A program made the translations under genes and the position numbers. Shown here one piece after another: positions 54,988 through 64,000 of a stretch of DNA of 64,000 bases (positions are counted from its first letter, which is position 1; every line of letters starts with the position of its first letter). The notes under the pieces are model-generated. The model was not told where the DNA came from. It worked only from the letters and a program-made list of their open reading frames with translations, and did not search any database. The stretch comes from Dastarcus helophoroides. Its lineage: Eukaryota; Arthropoda; Insecta; Coleoptera; Bothrideridae. The stretch is from contig CM053326.1 of NCBI GenBank assembly GCA_028583605.1, positions 16,758,046 through 16,822,045 of the forward strand. Reading direction: 5' to 3'.

Positions 54988-55176
54988 TCTCCTTTGATGG
55001 GTTTTCCTGTAACTGGGGTTCTTGGAACTATTCATTCACAGTGTTTAAATTGCGGTTAAGTAAACATTCTCCTCGATATTCAGAGTTTTTCTTATTATTC
55101 AGCATGTTTCTAGGATGACGAATTGTTGCATCTCTTTTGCTATTGCAATTAAGTTTGTGTTTAGTACTTTTATGTT

Positions 55177-55813
55177 TTATAGGTAGCTTAGAAAATGTCG
55201 GCTAAACAGACCAGTTACCGACTTCACCACAGGTATTACTGTCACTGATTTTAGTTTGTGTATTTGTTTATATTCTTCAGTAAGTTCCATATATTTGCCA
55301 ATCTTCTCTCGTTCCTTCTGTTCTAAATTGTGATCGTTCGGGTGGGATATATCTAAAAAAGAAAGCATTTTTCTGATATTTATCTACCAGTACTATATCC
55401 GGACGGTTTGCCGCAATCGATCTGACAGTAATGATGGTCGTATCCCAGTATAACAAGTAATGCTCGTTTTCTAAGACTGGATGGGGAATGTATTTATAAT
55501 ATGGTTCTTTCTTGCTTCCTGATAGAGCAGTACTTAATGCCAGTTCTTGATGTATTATTACTGCTGTTAAATTGTGTCTTTTAGAGTAATCACTAGCTGC
55601 TAGTGTAGTGCATCCCGATGTTATGTGTTCTATAGTTTCAGAAACTTTTTCACATAATCTACATTTATCGCTAGTTATGGTTCGTTTTTCTATATATTTT
55701 TGATAGTTTCTGCTTGCTATTATCCCATCTTGTATCGCTATGATAAAACCTTCCGTTTCAGGATACGGTATTCCTTTTCTCAGCCACAGTGATAGTTCTG
55801 TATTGGAATGCAA
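55177..55813 (-). pseudogene. R4/Dong-like CCHC knuckle and endonuclease, frameshifted
   Basis: 55277-55813 has KGIPYPETEGFIIAIQDGII, the knuckle CRLCEKVSETIEHITSGC, YYKYIPHPVLENEHYLLYW and ANRPDIVLVDKYQKNA with the nuclease PD. The next element, LDISHPNDHNLEQKEREKIG, is in the overlapping frame 55177-55368, so one indel sits between the PD and the D/K residues of the nuclease. Confidence 0.85.
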
Positions 55814-55852
55814 AAGTTTCTGAGGATATTTCCCATGAAGCGGTTTATTTAT

Positions 55853-56482
55853 CTAGATATCCTTAGATTCGTTCAATGTAGGTGTTTCGATTTGTACTCC
55901 GTCACAAAGTCGTAGGGGTGAATACTTGTCAATCACATTTATTATGAAATGTAATTTGGACACATTCGATCTGCTGATAAAGTATTTAGTCAGCCCTTTT
56001 AAAATCCTAGCGTGTAATACCTGCATGTTCAATATCCCTCTTCCTCCAATGTTGCGTGGTAAGTGTAATCTTTTCGAGCACGACTTGGGATGATGTTTCC
56101 TATGTTCGGTAAGTTGTACTCTATTTAGTGCTTTCAATTCGGTGTTTAACCATCTAATAACTCCAAATGAGTAGCTAACTAAAGGTATCACCCAGCTGTT
56201 AATGGCTTTTACAGTGTTTTTGCCATTTAGCTCTGAACGAAGTACTTTTATACTACGCGACTTCAGCTTGCTTTCCAATATTTTCTTAGCGTCCTTCTGT
56301 TTTATAACTAATCGCTGATTATAGCCTAAGTATTTGTAGCTGAAATTTCTGTCGAGATATCGAATGGTATTATCTTCTAACAGGTTATTGTATGTTTCTG
56401 GTTTGCCTTTTATTGCTGTTAATTTAGCACACTTGTCCATCTTAAATTTCATTTTTATGTCATTGCTAAACTCAGATGTCAT
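55853..56482 (-). pseudogene. R4/Dong-like RT thumb region
   Basis: A 209-codon open stretch: MTSEFSNDIKMKFKMDKCAK, FSYKYLGYNQRLV, VSYSFGVIRWL, HRKHHPKSCSKRLHLPRNIG and GRGILNMQVLH, ending at LNESKDI where a stop precedes the expected KPLHGKYPQ (present just downstream). It continues the palm remnants at 56483-56850, where the catalytic box reads FYVDDLKIYA. Confidence 0.85.
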
Positions 56483-56851
56483 TTTTAGAAGTTGTCAAGT
56501 TTACTTTTCGATCCAGCATATATTTTTAGGTCATCGACATAAAATAGGTGGCTAAGGTAATATTTGTTGCGATTATTTTTCAGCAAGTATCCCAGTTCTG
56601 AACTTTGAAACATTTTGGAAAGTGGGTTTAGACTTAAAATGAACCAGAGGGGGCTTAAAGCATCTCCCTGAAATATACCACTGTCTATCTTTATCTCTTA
56701 AGTTAATATTTTACCTTCCTTTGAGTTGAGAAGTAATATGGTTCTTTCGGCTACTCATACAGGTTCTCAGAAAATTGATAATATTGTTGTCTATTTTATA
56801 CAATTGCAGTACCTGTATCAACCACGAGTGCGGATCACTGTCGTAGGCTTT

Positions 56852-57430
56852 CTAATAATCGATCCATGCAATTGATATATTTCGCATCCAATGTTTAGCC
56901 TTTTGCGTGACGATTGTGTCGATTATCATCTGTTCTTTGCAACCTTGTGTCTTGGCACGGCAGCCTTTCTGTTGTTCAGTTAGTATATTGTACCTATCCA
57001 AGTGCTCAAGAATTTTCTGCGCTATTGTTGATGTAATAAGCTTATAAATAGTAGGTAAGCATGTTATTGGTCTATAAGACTTAAAATTTCCAATATCTTC
57101 GCTTTTTGGAATCATATACGTCATGCCTCCTGTGGCAAATTCAGGGAGCACTTCTGTGCCTTTTAGGATTGCATTAATTTGTCTGGCTAGAATTCCATGT
57201 ACTTTTATATATTTACACCAATAATTATGTAAATGGTTTCTTCCTGCTGTTTTCCAGTTATGCGACTTTTTAATTGCTCCTTTTACGTCGCCTTCTGTTA
57301 TTTTAATTGGTTCCATCTGAGGGATTGTTGTGCAGTTTTCTTCTTCTGATTTTAACCATGGCGTTTCAGAATTATGATTTCCTTTATACTTCCATATGCC
57401 TTCCCAAAACTTTTCAAACTCGTCTTGCAC
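56852..57430 (-). pseudogene. R4/Dong-like RT fingers and palm start
   Basis: A 192-codon frame: FEKFWEGIWKYKGNH, DVKGAIKKSHNWKTAGRNHL, GGMTYMIPKSEDIGNFKSYR, PITCLPTIYKLITSTIAQKI, EQQKGCRAKTQGCKEQ and SIAWIDY. A stop then falls where relatives read K-K-A-F-D, immediately before the first catalytic Asp. The following KAYDSDPHSWL remains readable past the stop. Confidence 0.85.
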
Positions 57431-57704
57431 AGGTACTTCTTATTGCTTTGTTTCATCACTTTCCATCATTTTATAAAATTGGTTTTGATTAAATATGTTA
57501 TTATGTTGTTTTCTCTTATAACTTTTATTACATCTTCTAAGCCGCTTCAGACGGGACTCTATTATTCTTATTACCGGCATCCGGATCATTCTGCGGTTGA
57601 TTTACTACCGCCTCTTCTGGTTCTTTATTGGTAGTTTCTAAAGATCTTTTTGCAGCTCTGGCTAGTGGAATGTGTAGCTCTTCCTCGATATACTACTTAA
57701 TTTG

Positions 57705-57971
57705 TTAAATTTCTAGATTCGTCAAGAGTTTTCTACTTTTAATAGTGTAAAGCTGATTAGCTATCTGACCTTCACTTAGTTGACTATCAGGACGTATTCT
57801 GCGCCATTCTCCTAACATTCTTTTTCTAAATCCTTGTTTACTTCTGTCACATTGGGTACTACGGAAGTAAGCTCGCATTATATCTTTGTTGTCTTGTAAT
57901 GACCATTTAATGCGTCTGAGTGGATTTCTGACCTCTGGAGGAACATCAGCATCATGCTGAGTAAAACTCAC
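57705..57971 (-). pseudogene. R4/Dong-like N-terminal DNA-binding-like region
   Basis: An 88-codon stretch with IKWSLQDNKDIMRAYFRS and LGEWRRIRPDSQLSEGQIAN, a W-x~35-W helix-rich pattern resembling a Myb/SANT-like or trihelix DNA-binding domain. N-terminal DNA-binding domains help choose the target in this superclade. Frame changes separate it from the RT. Confidence 0.6.
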
Positions 57972-58209
57972 TGGTTAAGGTTCAGTAATTCCGTGCATAG
58001 ATGTTCTCACCATTCTTACGGTGCCAATTCCAGAAGTGGTGCCGCTTGCCCCACCCACCTCCTGGCCGGACTGAGCCTCCAGACGGTTCCGAACAGAGTC
58101 AGTCCGCAACTCTGCACCGCCCGAGTATCTGTTACGACGTGTACGTACCATTTTTCATCTTTCGAGTATTCGCAGTTTAGAGCTCTGCCAGCGTGTCTCC
58201 AATAACTCT

Positions 58210-58401
58210 CATTTCAGCCGCCCCTATCATGGGGTACAGACGCTCTTGGGCATCGCTCCCGCCCTAGAGATCAAACATGCCCCTGCTAGTTTTGGTCCGC
58301 CCCGGGTATTTAATTTCCCCGGTACCATCCATATCTGGAAGGCTTTCCCCGATCCGCCACCTGGGAAGGCGCCTGATGGGGAACTAGCAACCCCTCACGG
58401 G
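58210..58401 (-). other. Structured 5' region of the near-full-length R4/Dong-like copy
   Basis: Starts on the element strand with CCCGTGAGGGGTTGCTAG next to (TAA)n. TTCCCC pairs with GGGGAA around an inner CGCC/GGCG hairpin, followed by AGCC. The nested arrangement recalls the self-cleaving HDV-like folds known at R2 5' ends, but the pairing at the expected cleavage position is incomplete. A GGGAAAGCC word is shared with the 5' region of the copy ending at 50734. Confidence 0.4.
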
Positions 58402-58418
58402 TTATTATTATTATTATT
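58402..58418. repeat. Short (TTA)n tract at a copy junction
   Basis: Five to six TTA repeats between the 5' end of the 54988-58401 copy and the interrupted endonuclease of the next copy. Confidence 0.85.
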
Positions 58419-61141
58419 TTCTCTACTTCTTTATTATCTACATTGCTATCAGCAGGGATTGCCACATCGATTATCAAACAAGTGCCTCTTTTTAGGTCCT
58501 TGATGACTATGTCAGGTTTATTAGCATAAATGGTTCGATCAGTGTGTATTTGTTGGTCGTATAACAACACAATATTCCCTTTCGGCTGCGTAGGTTGAGG
58601 CTCATGTTGATACCATTTAGCAGAAACTTCTATACCATAGTTTTTGATCACAGCCCAATGTATGTATGTGCATGCCCTATTGTGTCTATTGACATATTCT
58701 GTTTTGGCGAGCTGAGGGCATGCAGAGACTATATGTTTGATATGTTCTTTTTCTTGTTTGCAGATTCTGCATGTGTCATCAGTATTTATTTTCAATATTC
58801 TTTTGTCATAGTATTTGGTTGGTAAAGCTTGGTCTTGTGCAGCGGTTATAAAAGCTTCAGTTTCTCCTTTCATTTTGCCATACTTTAGCCATTGAAATGA
58901 GCCTTGTTGATTGATGGTGGGCTTATGAATTATTTTTAAGAAGTTTCCATGTAGGGGCTTTTCTTTCCATTTTGTTTTATGTTCCTCTGTTATGACTGCC
59001 TTTAGATCTTTCTTTTGGTTTTTGATAGCTAATTCAATGCTATTATTGCCTGGTGGCATAATTTCATAACTGGTCTGTATGTGGTTTGCCTCCGATATTA
59101 TGTTTTTCTGCTGGGCTTTAACTTTTCAATTTTCTTAATTATATCTACTAGGCTGTCACCTTTCTTTTTTAAGATATATGTGGATAGTCCTACTATTGTT
59201 GCTTTATATGCTGTTTCTACTTTACGAAGTCCTCTACCCCCTCTAATCTAGGTAAGTAAAGTCCATCCACGTCTGCTCTAGGATGTAGTAACTTATAGTG
59301 GTCAGTAGCTTACGGGTCGTGCAATTGCCTAAGTTCCTCTTTTGTTCAATTTATAATACCAAAACTATATTCTAGTACGGGCATTGCTAGATTACCAATC
59401 GCTGTTATTTTATTTTTTCCTGTAAGTTCTGTGCCTAGTATTAACCTAATTCTTCGAACATACTCTTTTTTTATCTTATCTTTCATCTCGGCATGTTCGA
59501 TGTCACGGTTTTCTGTCACTCCTAAATATTTATATGCCTTTTCAGGTTTAAGGTTTTTAATTTTAATTTGTTTGTCAATCTGTAGCTTTTCTGTATGTAA
59601 TCTGTCCTTTATGTATGACTACCTTGGCGCACTTGTCCAGTCCAAATTGCATATTGACATCTTCACTGAATTGCTTCACAATACCTAACATGTCATTAAC
59701 TCCACCTTCATTGCAGCTGAAGAGTTTTAGATCACCCATGCATAGTAAATGGTGAACCGATGTTTTCTGTACTTTATATCCGCGGTCACTTTCACGCAGC
59801 TCTCTTGATAAGGGTATTAAGCACATGCAGAACAAAAGGGGGGACAGCAAGTCACCTTGGAAGATTCCTGTGTTGATATTTATGGTATCAGTTTCTGTCA
59901 CTTTTTGTTCTGTTGTCAATCTTGCTCTCGTATTCCATTTTTTCATAGCCGTTTTGCAGAAGTGGACTATTTCGGGATCTAGATGATATATTTGCATAGC
60001 TTGTTTTATCCAACTGTGTAGAATGCTGTCGAATGCTTTTTTGTAGTCTATCCAAGCCATGGCCAATCCCTTTTTCCTTTCTTGACTGTCTTCCATAATT
60101 AGCTTGTTTAATAACAGGTGCTCCTTGCATCCCAAAGAACCTCTGGAGCAACCTTTTTGCTCAGCTGGTAGTAGATTTTTATTTACTAGATGCTCATATA
60201 TTTTATCCGAGAATATTTTGGTGATGAGTTTATAGATAACTGATAAGCATGTTATTGGTCGGTAATTATTCGCTTTGCTCGTGTCTTCTATTTTTGGTAA
60301 CAGAAAAGTAATACCTTGCGTAAGCCATTCTGGGATTTGTTCTGGGTGTTTTTTAAGTTCATTTAACGCATAAGCGAATGCCTTATGTGTAGTGTGAATT
60401 TTTTTTAACAAGAAGTTTGGTATTTTCCAGTTAGCTGCATTTGATAAGGCCTTTTCTATGTCTCTGATGGTGATCTCTTCCCTTGACATAAAAGGTACTT
60501 TCTGCGTAGATTTCTCTTCTCTTTTTATCCACTCTGCTTTTGAGTTGTGCCTTGTATTTGTTTCCCACTGATCTTTCCAAAAGGCTTCTATTTCATTTTG
60601 TGATGGTGCTTTTGTGATCCCTGTACTTTTTGTTTTTAACTGTTGGTAGAACTTTTTTCCATTTTCTTCAAAAAGTCTGTTTTGTTGATAAAAGTCATTT
60701 CTCTTTTAATATCTTCGTATTCGCTGTGCATATGCAAGCACCCTTTCTTTTAACATCTCCTCTACTTTCTGATAGCTGCAGTTATTGATGATTTCATATT
60801 TAATTTTTAAGGAATTTATTCGATGCTGTACCCGTTTAGAATGTGTTTTGTCAGATTTCCCCTCAGTTAATAAGGATAATTCTTTTTGTAATTTTTCTAT
60901 TCTTTTCTGTATTCTCAGTTACCATCTGGGGCTTTTATGTTGCTTGTTTCTTGTTGTGTTATCCCTTATTTTGATTAACTTTCTTGTGATAACTAACGCG
61001 CTAGAGTATACCAAGTTGTTTAGTTCAGTGATGTCTTTTATCTGACTTCGTCCGATATATTCTTATATGATGTCATTAGCTTTTATTATCATTTGTTTGG
61101 CTTTATTTGTTTTTTTGATTTTCGGAAGTCTGCTTCTCTTT
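58419..61141 (-). pseudogene. R4/Dong-like copy with disrupted RT active site
   Basis: Leftwards from 61141: linker (SSALVITRKLIKIRDNTTRN), then YAQRIRRY, FWKDQWETNTRHNSKAEWI and the RT frame 59575-60489. That frame has NYRPITCLSVIYKLITKIF, KGLAMAWIDYKKAFDSILHS (first Asp present), NTGIFQGDLLSPLLFCM and, at the catalytic box, CMGDLKLF where relatives have YMDDLKLF, so Tyr and the first Asp are lost. Broken thumb at 59060-59574. The frame 58420-59059 has CRICKQEKEHIKHIVSAC and ANKPDIVIKDL, then IIDVAIPADS, and stops at the TTA tract before the nuclease lysines. The missing 3' end is unusual for a non-LTR element and implies later insertion or recombination at the TAA tract. Confidence 0.85.
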
Positions 61142-61150
61142 GTCATGCTG
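61142..61150. repeat. 9-bp target-site duplication (left) of the MULE
   Basis: GTCATGCTG, repeated exactly at 63493-63501. Nine bases is the usual duplication length for Mutator-like elements. Confidence 0.85.
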
Positions 61151-61270
61151 GATTCTACGACAATTTCTCGCGGTCAATTTAGCGAACGACAATTCATCGC
61201 CTCCAATTCCGCGCCAGACAAATTCTCGCTTAGACAATTTCTCGCGTGCGAAAATTTACGGCCTAATTAG
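61151..61270 (+). repeat. Left MULE terminal inverted repeat of iterated ~15-bp motifs
   Basis: Reads as successive variants of GACAATT(T/C)CTCGCG: ACGACAATTTCTCGCGG, TCAATTTAGCGAAC, GACAATTCATCGCC, TCCAATTCCGCGCCA, GACAAATTCTCGCTTA, GACAATTTCTCGCGTG. The right end has the same organisation. Confidence 0.8.
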
Positions 61271-61795
61271 ATAAATAGGATCATAAGTAGTAAGTTTTGA
61301 GATATTATAAGTTCAAAAAAAGTCTTATTTTGTACTTGTTTTATTGAAAATAACCGACAATTATTAATATTAAACAACATTTGGGAAATAATAATATTAA
61401 AAAATCGATCCATATACATAATGTAAAACTGTCATGACACAACTATTATTACAATAGATAAATATGAATCAAAAGTAGTTCATGTTTTATATTTGCAAAT
61501 TAAAATTATGGGCTAGACCCCGAAGGTAATCTAAAAGTAGTCTACTACCGTAGTCTTCGACTATAACTTTTATACGTTTAGCTGTGTCTTTGTATATCTT
61601 TTTTTGGCGTGCTTCATTTCCAGCCACAAACTATTCTATTTTCATTCGGTTTAAACTTTCTTCTTTTTTAAGCACTTTCATAAATTTTCACAGATTAAGA
61701 TGGGCGCCATTAATCATGGATGAAAAGCTATTGTGCCACCCTTCAATTGCATTGTTGGTGCGCGAAATATCTTGCACGGTGATCTCGTAGCAATT

Positions 61796-62035
61796 CTATA
61801 TATTTCTGGCAAATAATAGGGGACGTCTTCTTCCTCTTATGTCTGTTCGGCCTATCCATGTGTCTTCAAAATAATTTAGCAGCGGCATTAGTAAGTTTTC
61901 ATTCTGAGTATAAAATTCGCTATCAAGCAAAAGTTCATACGACTCAATGACATCGTGCTCCGGCACGAACGCCAGAGCTGCCAGAAGTCGTAAATTTAAA
62001 GCAAAATCAGGATGTTGTGTATAATGAACTTGCAT
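61796..62035 (-). pseudogene. MULE transposase, C-terminal part
   Basis: A 79-codon frame with HPDFALNLRLLAALAFVP and LNYFEDTWIGRTDIRGRRRP, which correspond to the late part of FLYWCH-associated MULE transposases (the YFE-TWIG-R-RR-P-F signature). A stop lies between this frame and 62045, so it was separated from the catalytic part. Confidence 0.7.
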
Positions 62036-62044
62036 CCTATTTTG

Positions 62045-62584
62045 CTAAATATGTCTCCATATACATTGTGTGAAGTGAAAGAAGCACCCACGTAATGTAG
62101 TATCGGGAAATTGATTCAGAACAGCATTCATTGCAGCTGTTTCAAAATCTACTAAAAATGTTAATGGTTGAAGTCCAGGCTTCAATATCTTTAAAGCTTC
62201 AAATATACGATTGTAGGTATTTTCCATTTTATTAGGCAGCAAGGCATATACAGCTGGAAGTACGTTCTTATACTGAATACCATGAATCGTATATAACTGA
62301 GTAAACGGTCGTGGTGTCGTACTAAATGTTCCATCCGCATACCAATGATCACAATTTGATATAAATTCTAAGTTAGCCGCAGTAGAAAAGAGCAAAATTC
62401 TGTCGTCACCAGGCCCACTGTCGTATAGCAAAAACGGTTGCCCCGAATATGTGGTAGTATATTCCTGGAGAATGATTAATTCTTGCAATGATGTAGGGTT
62501 CGCAGGAATGGCTTGTTCTTTTGCGCGTACACGCTGAATATTTCTTCTCATGGCAGAAAGGTGGAAGTTTGCCAGCAGCAGCAA
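62045..62584 (-). pseudogene. MULE transposase catalytic region
   Basis: A 179-codon frame. NCDHWYADGTFSTTPRPFTQ contains the first catalytic Asp. LYTIHGIQYKNVLPAVYALL and YNRIFEALKILKPGL follow, then FLVDFETAAMNAVLNQFP with the second Asp, and GCFFHFTQCIWRHI with the C-x2-H conserved in MULE transposases. The third acidic residue would lie downstream in the broken C-terminal part. It overlaps the FLYWCH frame by about 180 bp in a different frame, showing an indel near 62520-62560. Confidence 0.85.
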
Positions 62585-62897
62585 CGGATATATCTTCAGA
62601 AATGGTTGCTATCACCATTTGCGTACTTTGTTCTATTCGCTTTGACATGGTCTTCATCCTTGCAATAGCTCTTCGGGATTCAATTTCAGCTTCGTCACGA
62701 ACATGATTGTGGACACTACTTTTAATAACTTCCTCTCCAAGAGTATGAACCCTCCCAGAACAGCGGCACTTCTGATATTGTGCACATTTCCAAACTACTT
62801 TTCCACTCGAATTAATAATTTTTTCTCTTACATGAACTTGGTTGTTAAATACCAATAACTGGCGGCCTTTCTCACTCTCGATATATTGTAGGACCAT
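62406..62897 (-). pseudogene. MULE FLYWCH-type zinc finger N-terminus
   Basis: Starts at MVLQYIESEKGRQLL (62897). Residues about 10-70 (F/Y, W-K-C, C-x-G-R, and H-N-H near the end) fit the FLYWCH zinc-binding pattern, F/Y-x-L-x-W-x-C...C...H-x-H. This domain binds DNA, probably the terminal repeats. The frame loses homology after about residue 110 by frameshift into the catalytic frame. Confidence 0.8.
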
Positions 62898-63374
62898 TGT
62901 TACGGGTAGATATTAACAAAGCAACTGAATTTTAAATAGAAAATGATTATCCTTTATATTGCTTCAAGTTAAGAGAAAACGATTAACAAATTATTTTCTT
63001 AAAATGGTTGCTCATTATGTCAAACTAAGGAACTTGACAATTAACAATTCTCCATACCCACTGTGGGGCATAATCAGAGGATAAGTCCGAATTCGGTCAT
63101 CTATTTACCTGGGAGAATCCTCAGAGGAAATTGTAGCCTTAATTACCCTCACCAGGGGCTCCCGTTAATTGAATAATATTTATTAAATCAACGGGCCGCT
63201 AATTCAGTATAACAATAAAATGATCATTTAAAGAATAAAATAATTATTAATGAATGAAAAAATATTATTTTTGTTTGGTTCAAATTGGTTTTTCTCCGCA
63301 AATAATTTAGACATGATTTAAAATCATAAAATTGTCCCTCTTGGAGGCAACAGATAAACATTCAGTAAAATTGT
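62898..63374. other. Non-coding 5' region of the MULE
   Basis: AT-rich, between the FLYWCH start and the right terminal repeat. It should hold the transposase promoter, but no clear box is visible. Confidence 0.4.
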
Positions 63375-63492
63375 TGCAAGCCAAGAATTGTAGGACGCGC
63401 GGAATTGTTACACGCGCTAAATTGTCCCGCCGGGAATTGTCCGCGAGGAATTGTTGTGCGCTAAACTGTCTCCGAGAAATTGTCGTGATAGC
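63375..63492 (-). repeat. Right MULE terminal inverted repeat
   Basis: On the minus strand GCTATCACGACAATTTCTCG is followed by further GACAATT-C-CGCG-type iterations to about 63375, parallel to the left end. Confidence 0.8.
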
Positions 63493-63501
63493 GTCATGCT
63501 G

Positions 63502-64000
63502 ACTATCTTCTGTATATTTTAATCTTTAATTCTAAATCTTAATTTGCTACGGTGGTCTGCTCTGCATTGCTATTGGGATTTTCTAAGTCAAGTTGGCCAT
63601 ATATTTTTGTTCACATTTTATCCATGCAGCGTTCTCATTGTGTTTGTTCTGACTCGACTATATACCAAACCAATAGGTTTCTATTGTCCTCGCATCGGGC
63701 ACTTTGTTTTCCTCGGTTTTTTGTTTGTTAAGATTACGATATTATAACTTTTCATTGGTGTTAAATAGTTTGTTTTGATATTTTCTTTGCCTGGCCTCCC
63801 TGTATCTCCTTAGTCTTTGGGCCTTAACTAACAGCCGCTGTTTTAGAGTGTCAAGCATTTCCAAGGTTTCGGTGTTATCGGGATCGTATCGTGTGTGTTT
63901 CGTTGATGAGCTTTTTACTCTATTTATGTGCTTTACGTAACTTCTTGCTGCGTTTGCCTTCTAGGTATTGATGAAGTCTTCCAATGTCTTTCCTAAGGCC
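63502..64000 (-). pseudogene. R4/Dong-like copy, N-terminal/linker region, continuing past the window
   Basis: Minus-strand TLEMLDTLKQRLLVKAQRLR, then RYREARQRKYQNKLFNTNEK, then DARTIETYWFGI and AWIKCEQKY. This is the same linker section (RLRRY, KLF, FYR-L, A-W-I) present at about 60480-60720 in the copy left of the MULE. It therefore belongs to another copy, or an earlier duplication, and not to a simple continuation. Stops and frame changes are present. Confidence 0.65.

Larger units (their letters stand above)
54988..58401 (-). mobile_element. Near-full-length R4/Dong-like non-LTR retrotransposon (~3.4 kb)
   Basis: Flanked by (TTA)n at 54942-54987 and 58402-58418. It contains a GC-rich 5' region, an N-terminal DNA-binding-like ORF, RT, zinc knuckle and endonuclease, and a 3' region. 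It is the only copy in the window with both ends. Several stops and frameshifts make it non-functional. The cysteine knuckle plus PD nuclease and single-ORF layout place it in the R2/R4 superclade. The Dong/R4 label rests on TAA targeting and general resemblance, not on a phylogeny. Confidence 0.8.
61151..63492 (-). mobile_element. Mutator-like DNA transposon (MULE) with FLYWCH-type transposase
   Basis: 2342 bp between perfect 9-bp duplications. The terminal inverted repeats, about 61151-61270 and 63375-63492, share ACGACAATTTCTCG near their tips and are built from an iterated ~15-bp motif. The transposase is encoded on the minus strand in three broken frames. It is inserted in R4/Dong-like sequence, so it is younger than those copies. 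Confidence 0.85.

Overview
The window is AT-rich eukaryotic nuclear DNA made almost entirely of repeats. The mix of elements (a dimeric satellite, Jockey-like and R4/Dong-like non-LTR retrotransposons, Gypsy LTR elements, a Penelope-like element, mariner and MULE DNA transposons, a Maverick-type polymerase remnant, long palindromic MITE-like elements) points to an arthropod, probably an insect, genome. I cannot name the species. I recognise no tRNA, rRNA, CRISPR array, operon or confidently intact multi-exon host gene. The nearest thing to a cellular-type protein is a short ORF at 6138-6341 that looks like the C-terminal domain of PPP1R15/GADD34.

Layout. 1-5066: higher-order satellite of ~303 bp units, each two related ~151-bp halves. 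5067-14128: accessory strip with a broken small ORF, the PPP1R15-like ORF, a young Penelope-like element with perfect 184-bp inverted terminal repeats (6529-7754), a Q-rich ORF with a SUMO-interaction-like motif, a decayed minus-strand gene, a 1.3-kb inverted-repeat element, a ~158-bp tandem array, and a frameshifted Maverick/adintovirus-type polymerase N-terminal remnant. 14119-20698: large palindromes built from one MITE-like family, plus a mariner transposase C-terminus. 20699-27110: mostly featureless AT-rich DNA with a Jockey fragment, a perfect 21-bp hairpin and a possible LTR/primer-binding-site remnant.

27111-31545: an internally deleted Gypsy element on the minus strand with both LTRs, ATAT target-site duplications, PBS and PPT. 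31618-35190: a long hairpin, then about 3 kb of degenerate TTTTGAAAATTTTGAC-like minisatellite. 35789-47100: several Jockey-like copies serving as targets. One carries a 2.2-kb inverted-repeat element that itself contains a Gypsy solo LTR, one carries a 206-bp poly(A)-tailed SINE-like insertion with a 13-bp duplication, and one is split by a 1.5-kb solo LTR with an ATAT duplication. A second, truncated Gypsy lies at 38713-41117.

43600-64000: mainly a head-to-tail stack of minus-strand R4/Dong-like elements (reverse transcriptase plus CCHC knuckle plus PD-type restriction-like endonuclease). Four of their junctions lie in (TTA)n/(TAA)n microsatellites, which fits insertion at TAA repeats as known for Dong. 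A FLYWCH-containing MULE with a 9-bp duplication and TIRs made of an iterated ~15-bp motif (61151-63492) is inserted into this stack. Nearly all coding regions are broken, so the genes do not work together as a pathway. The window records nested insertion, truncation and satellite turnover.
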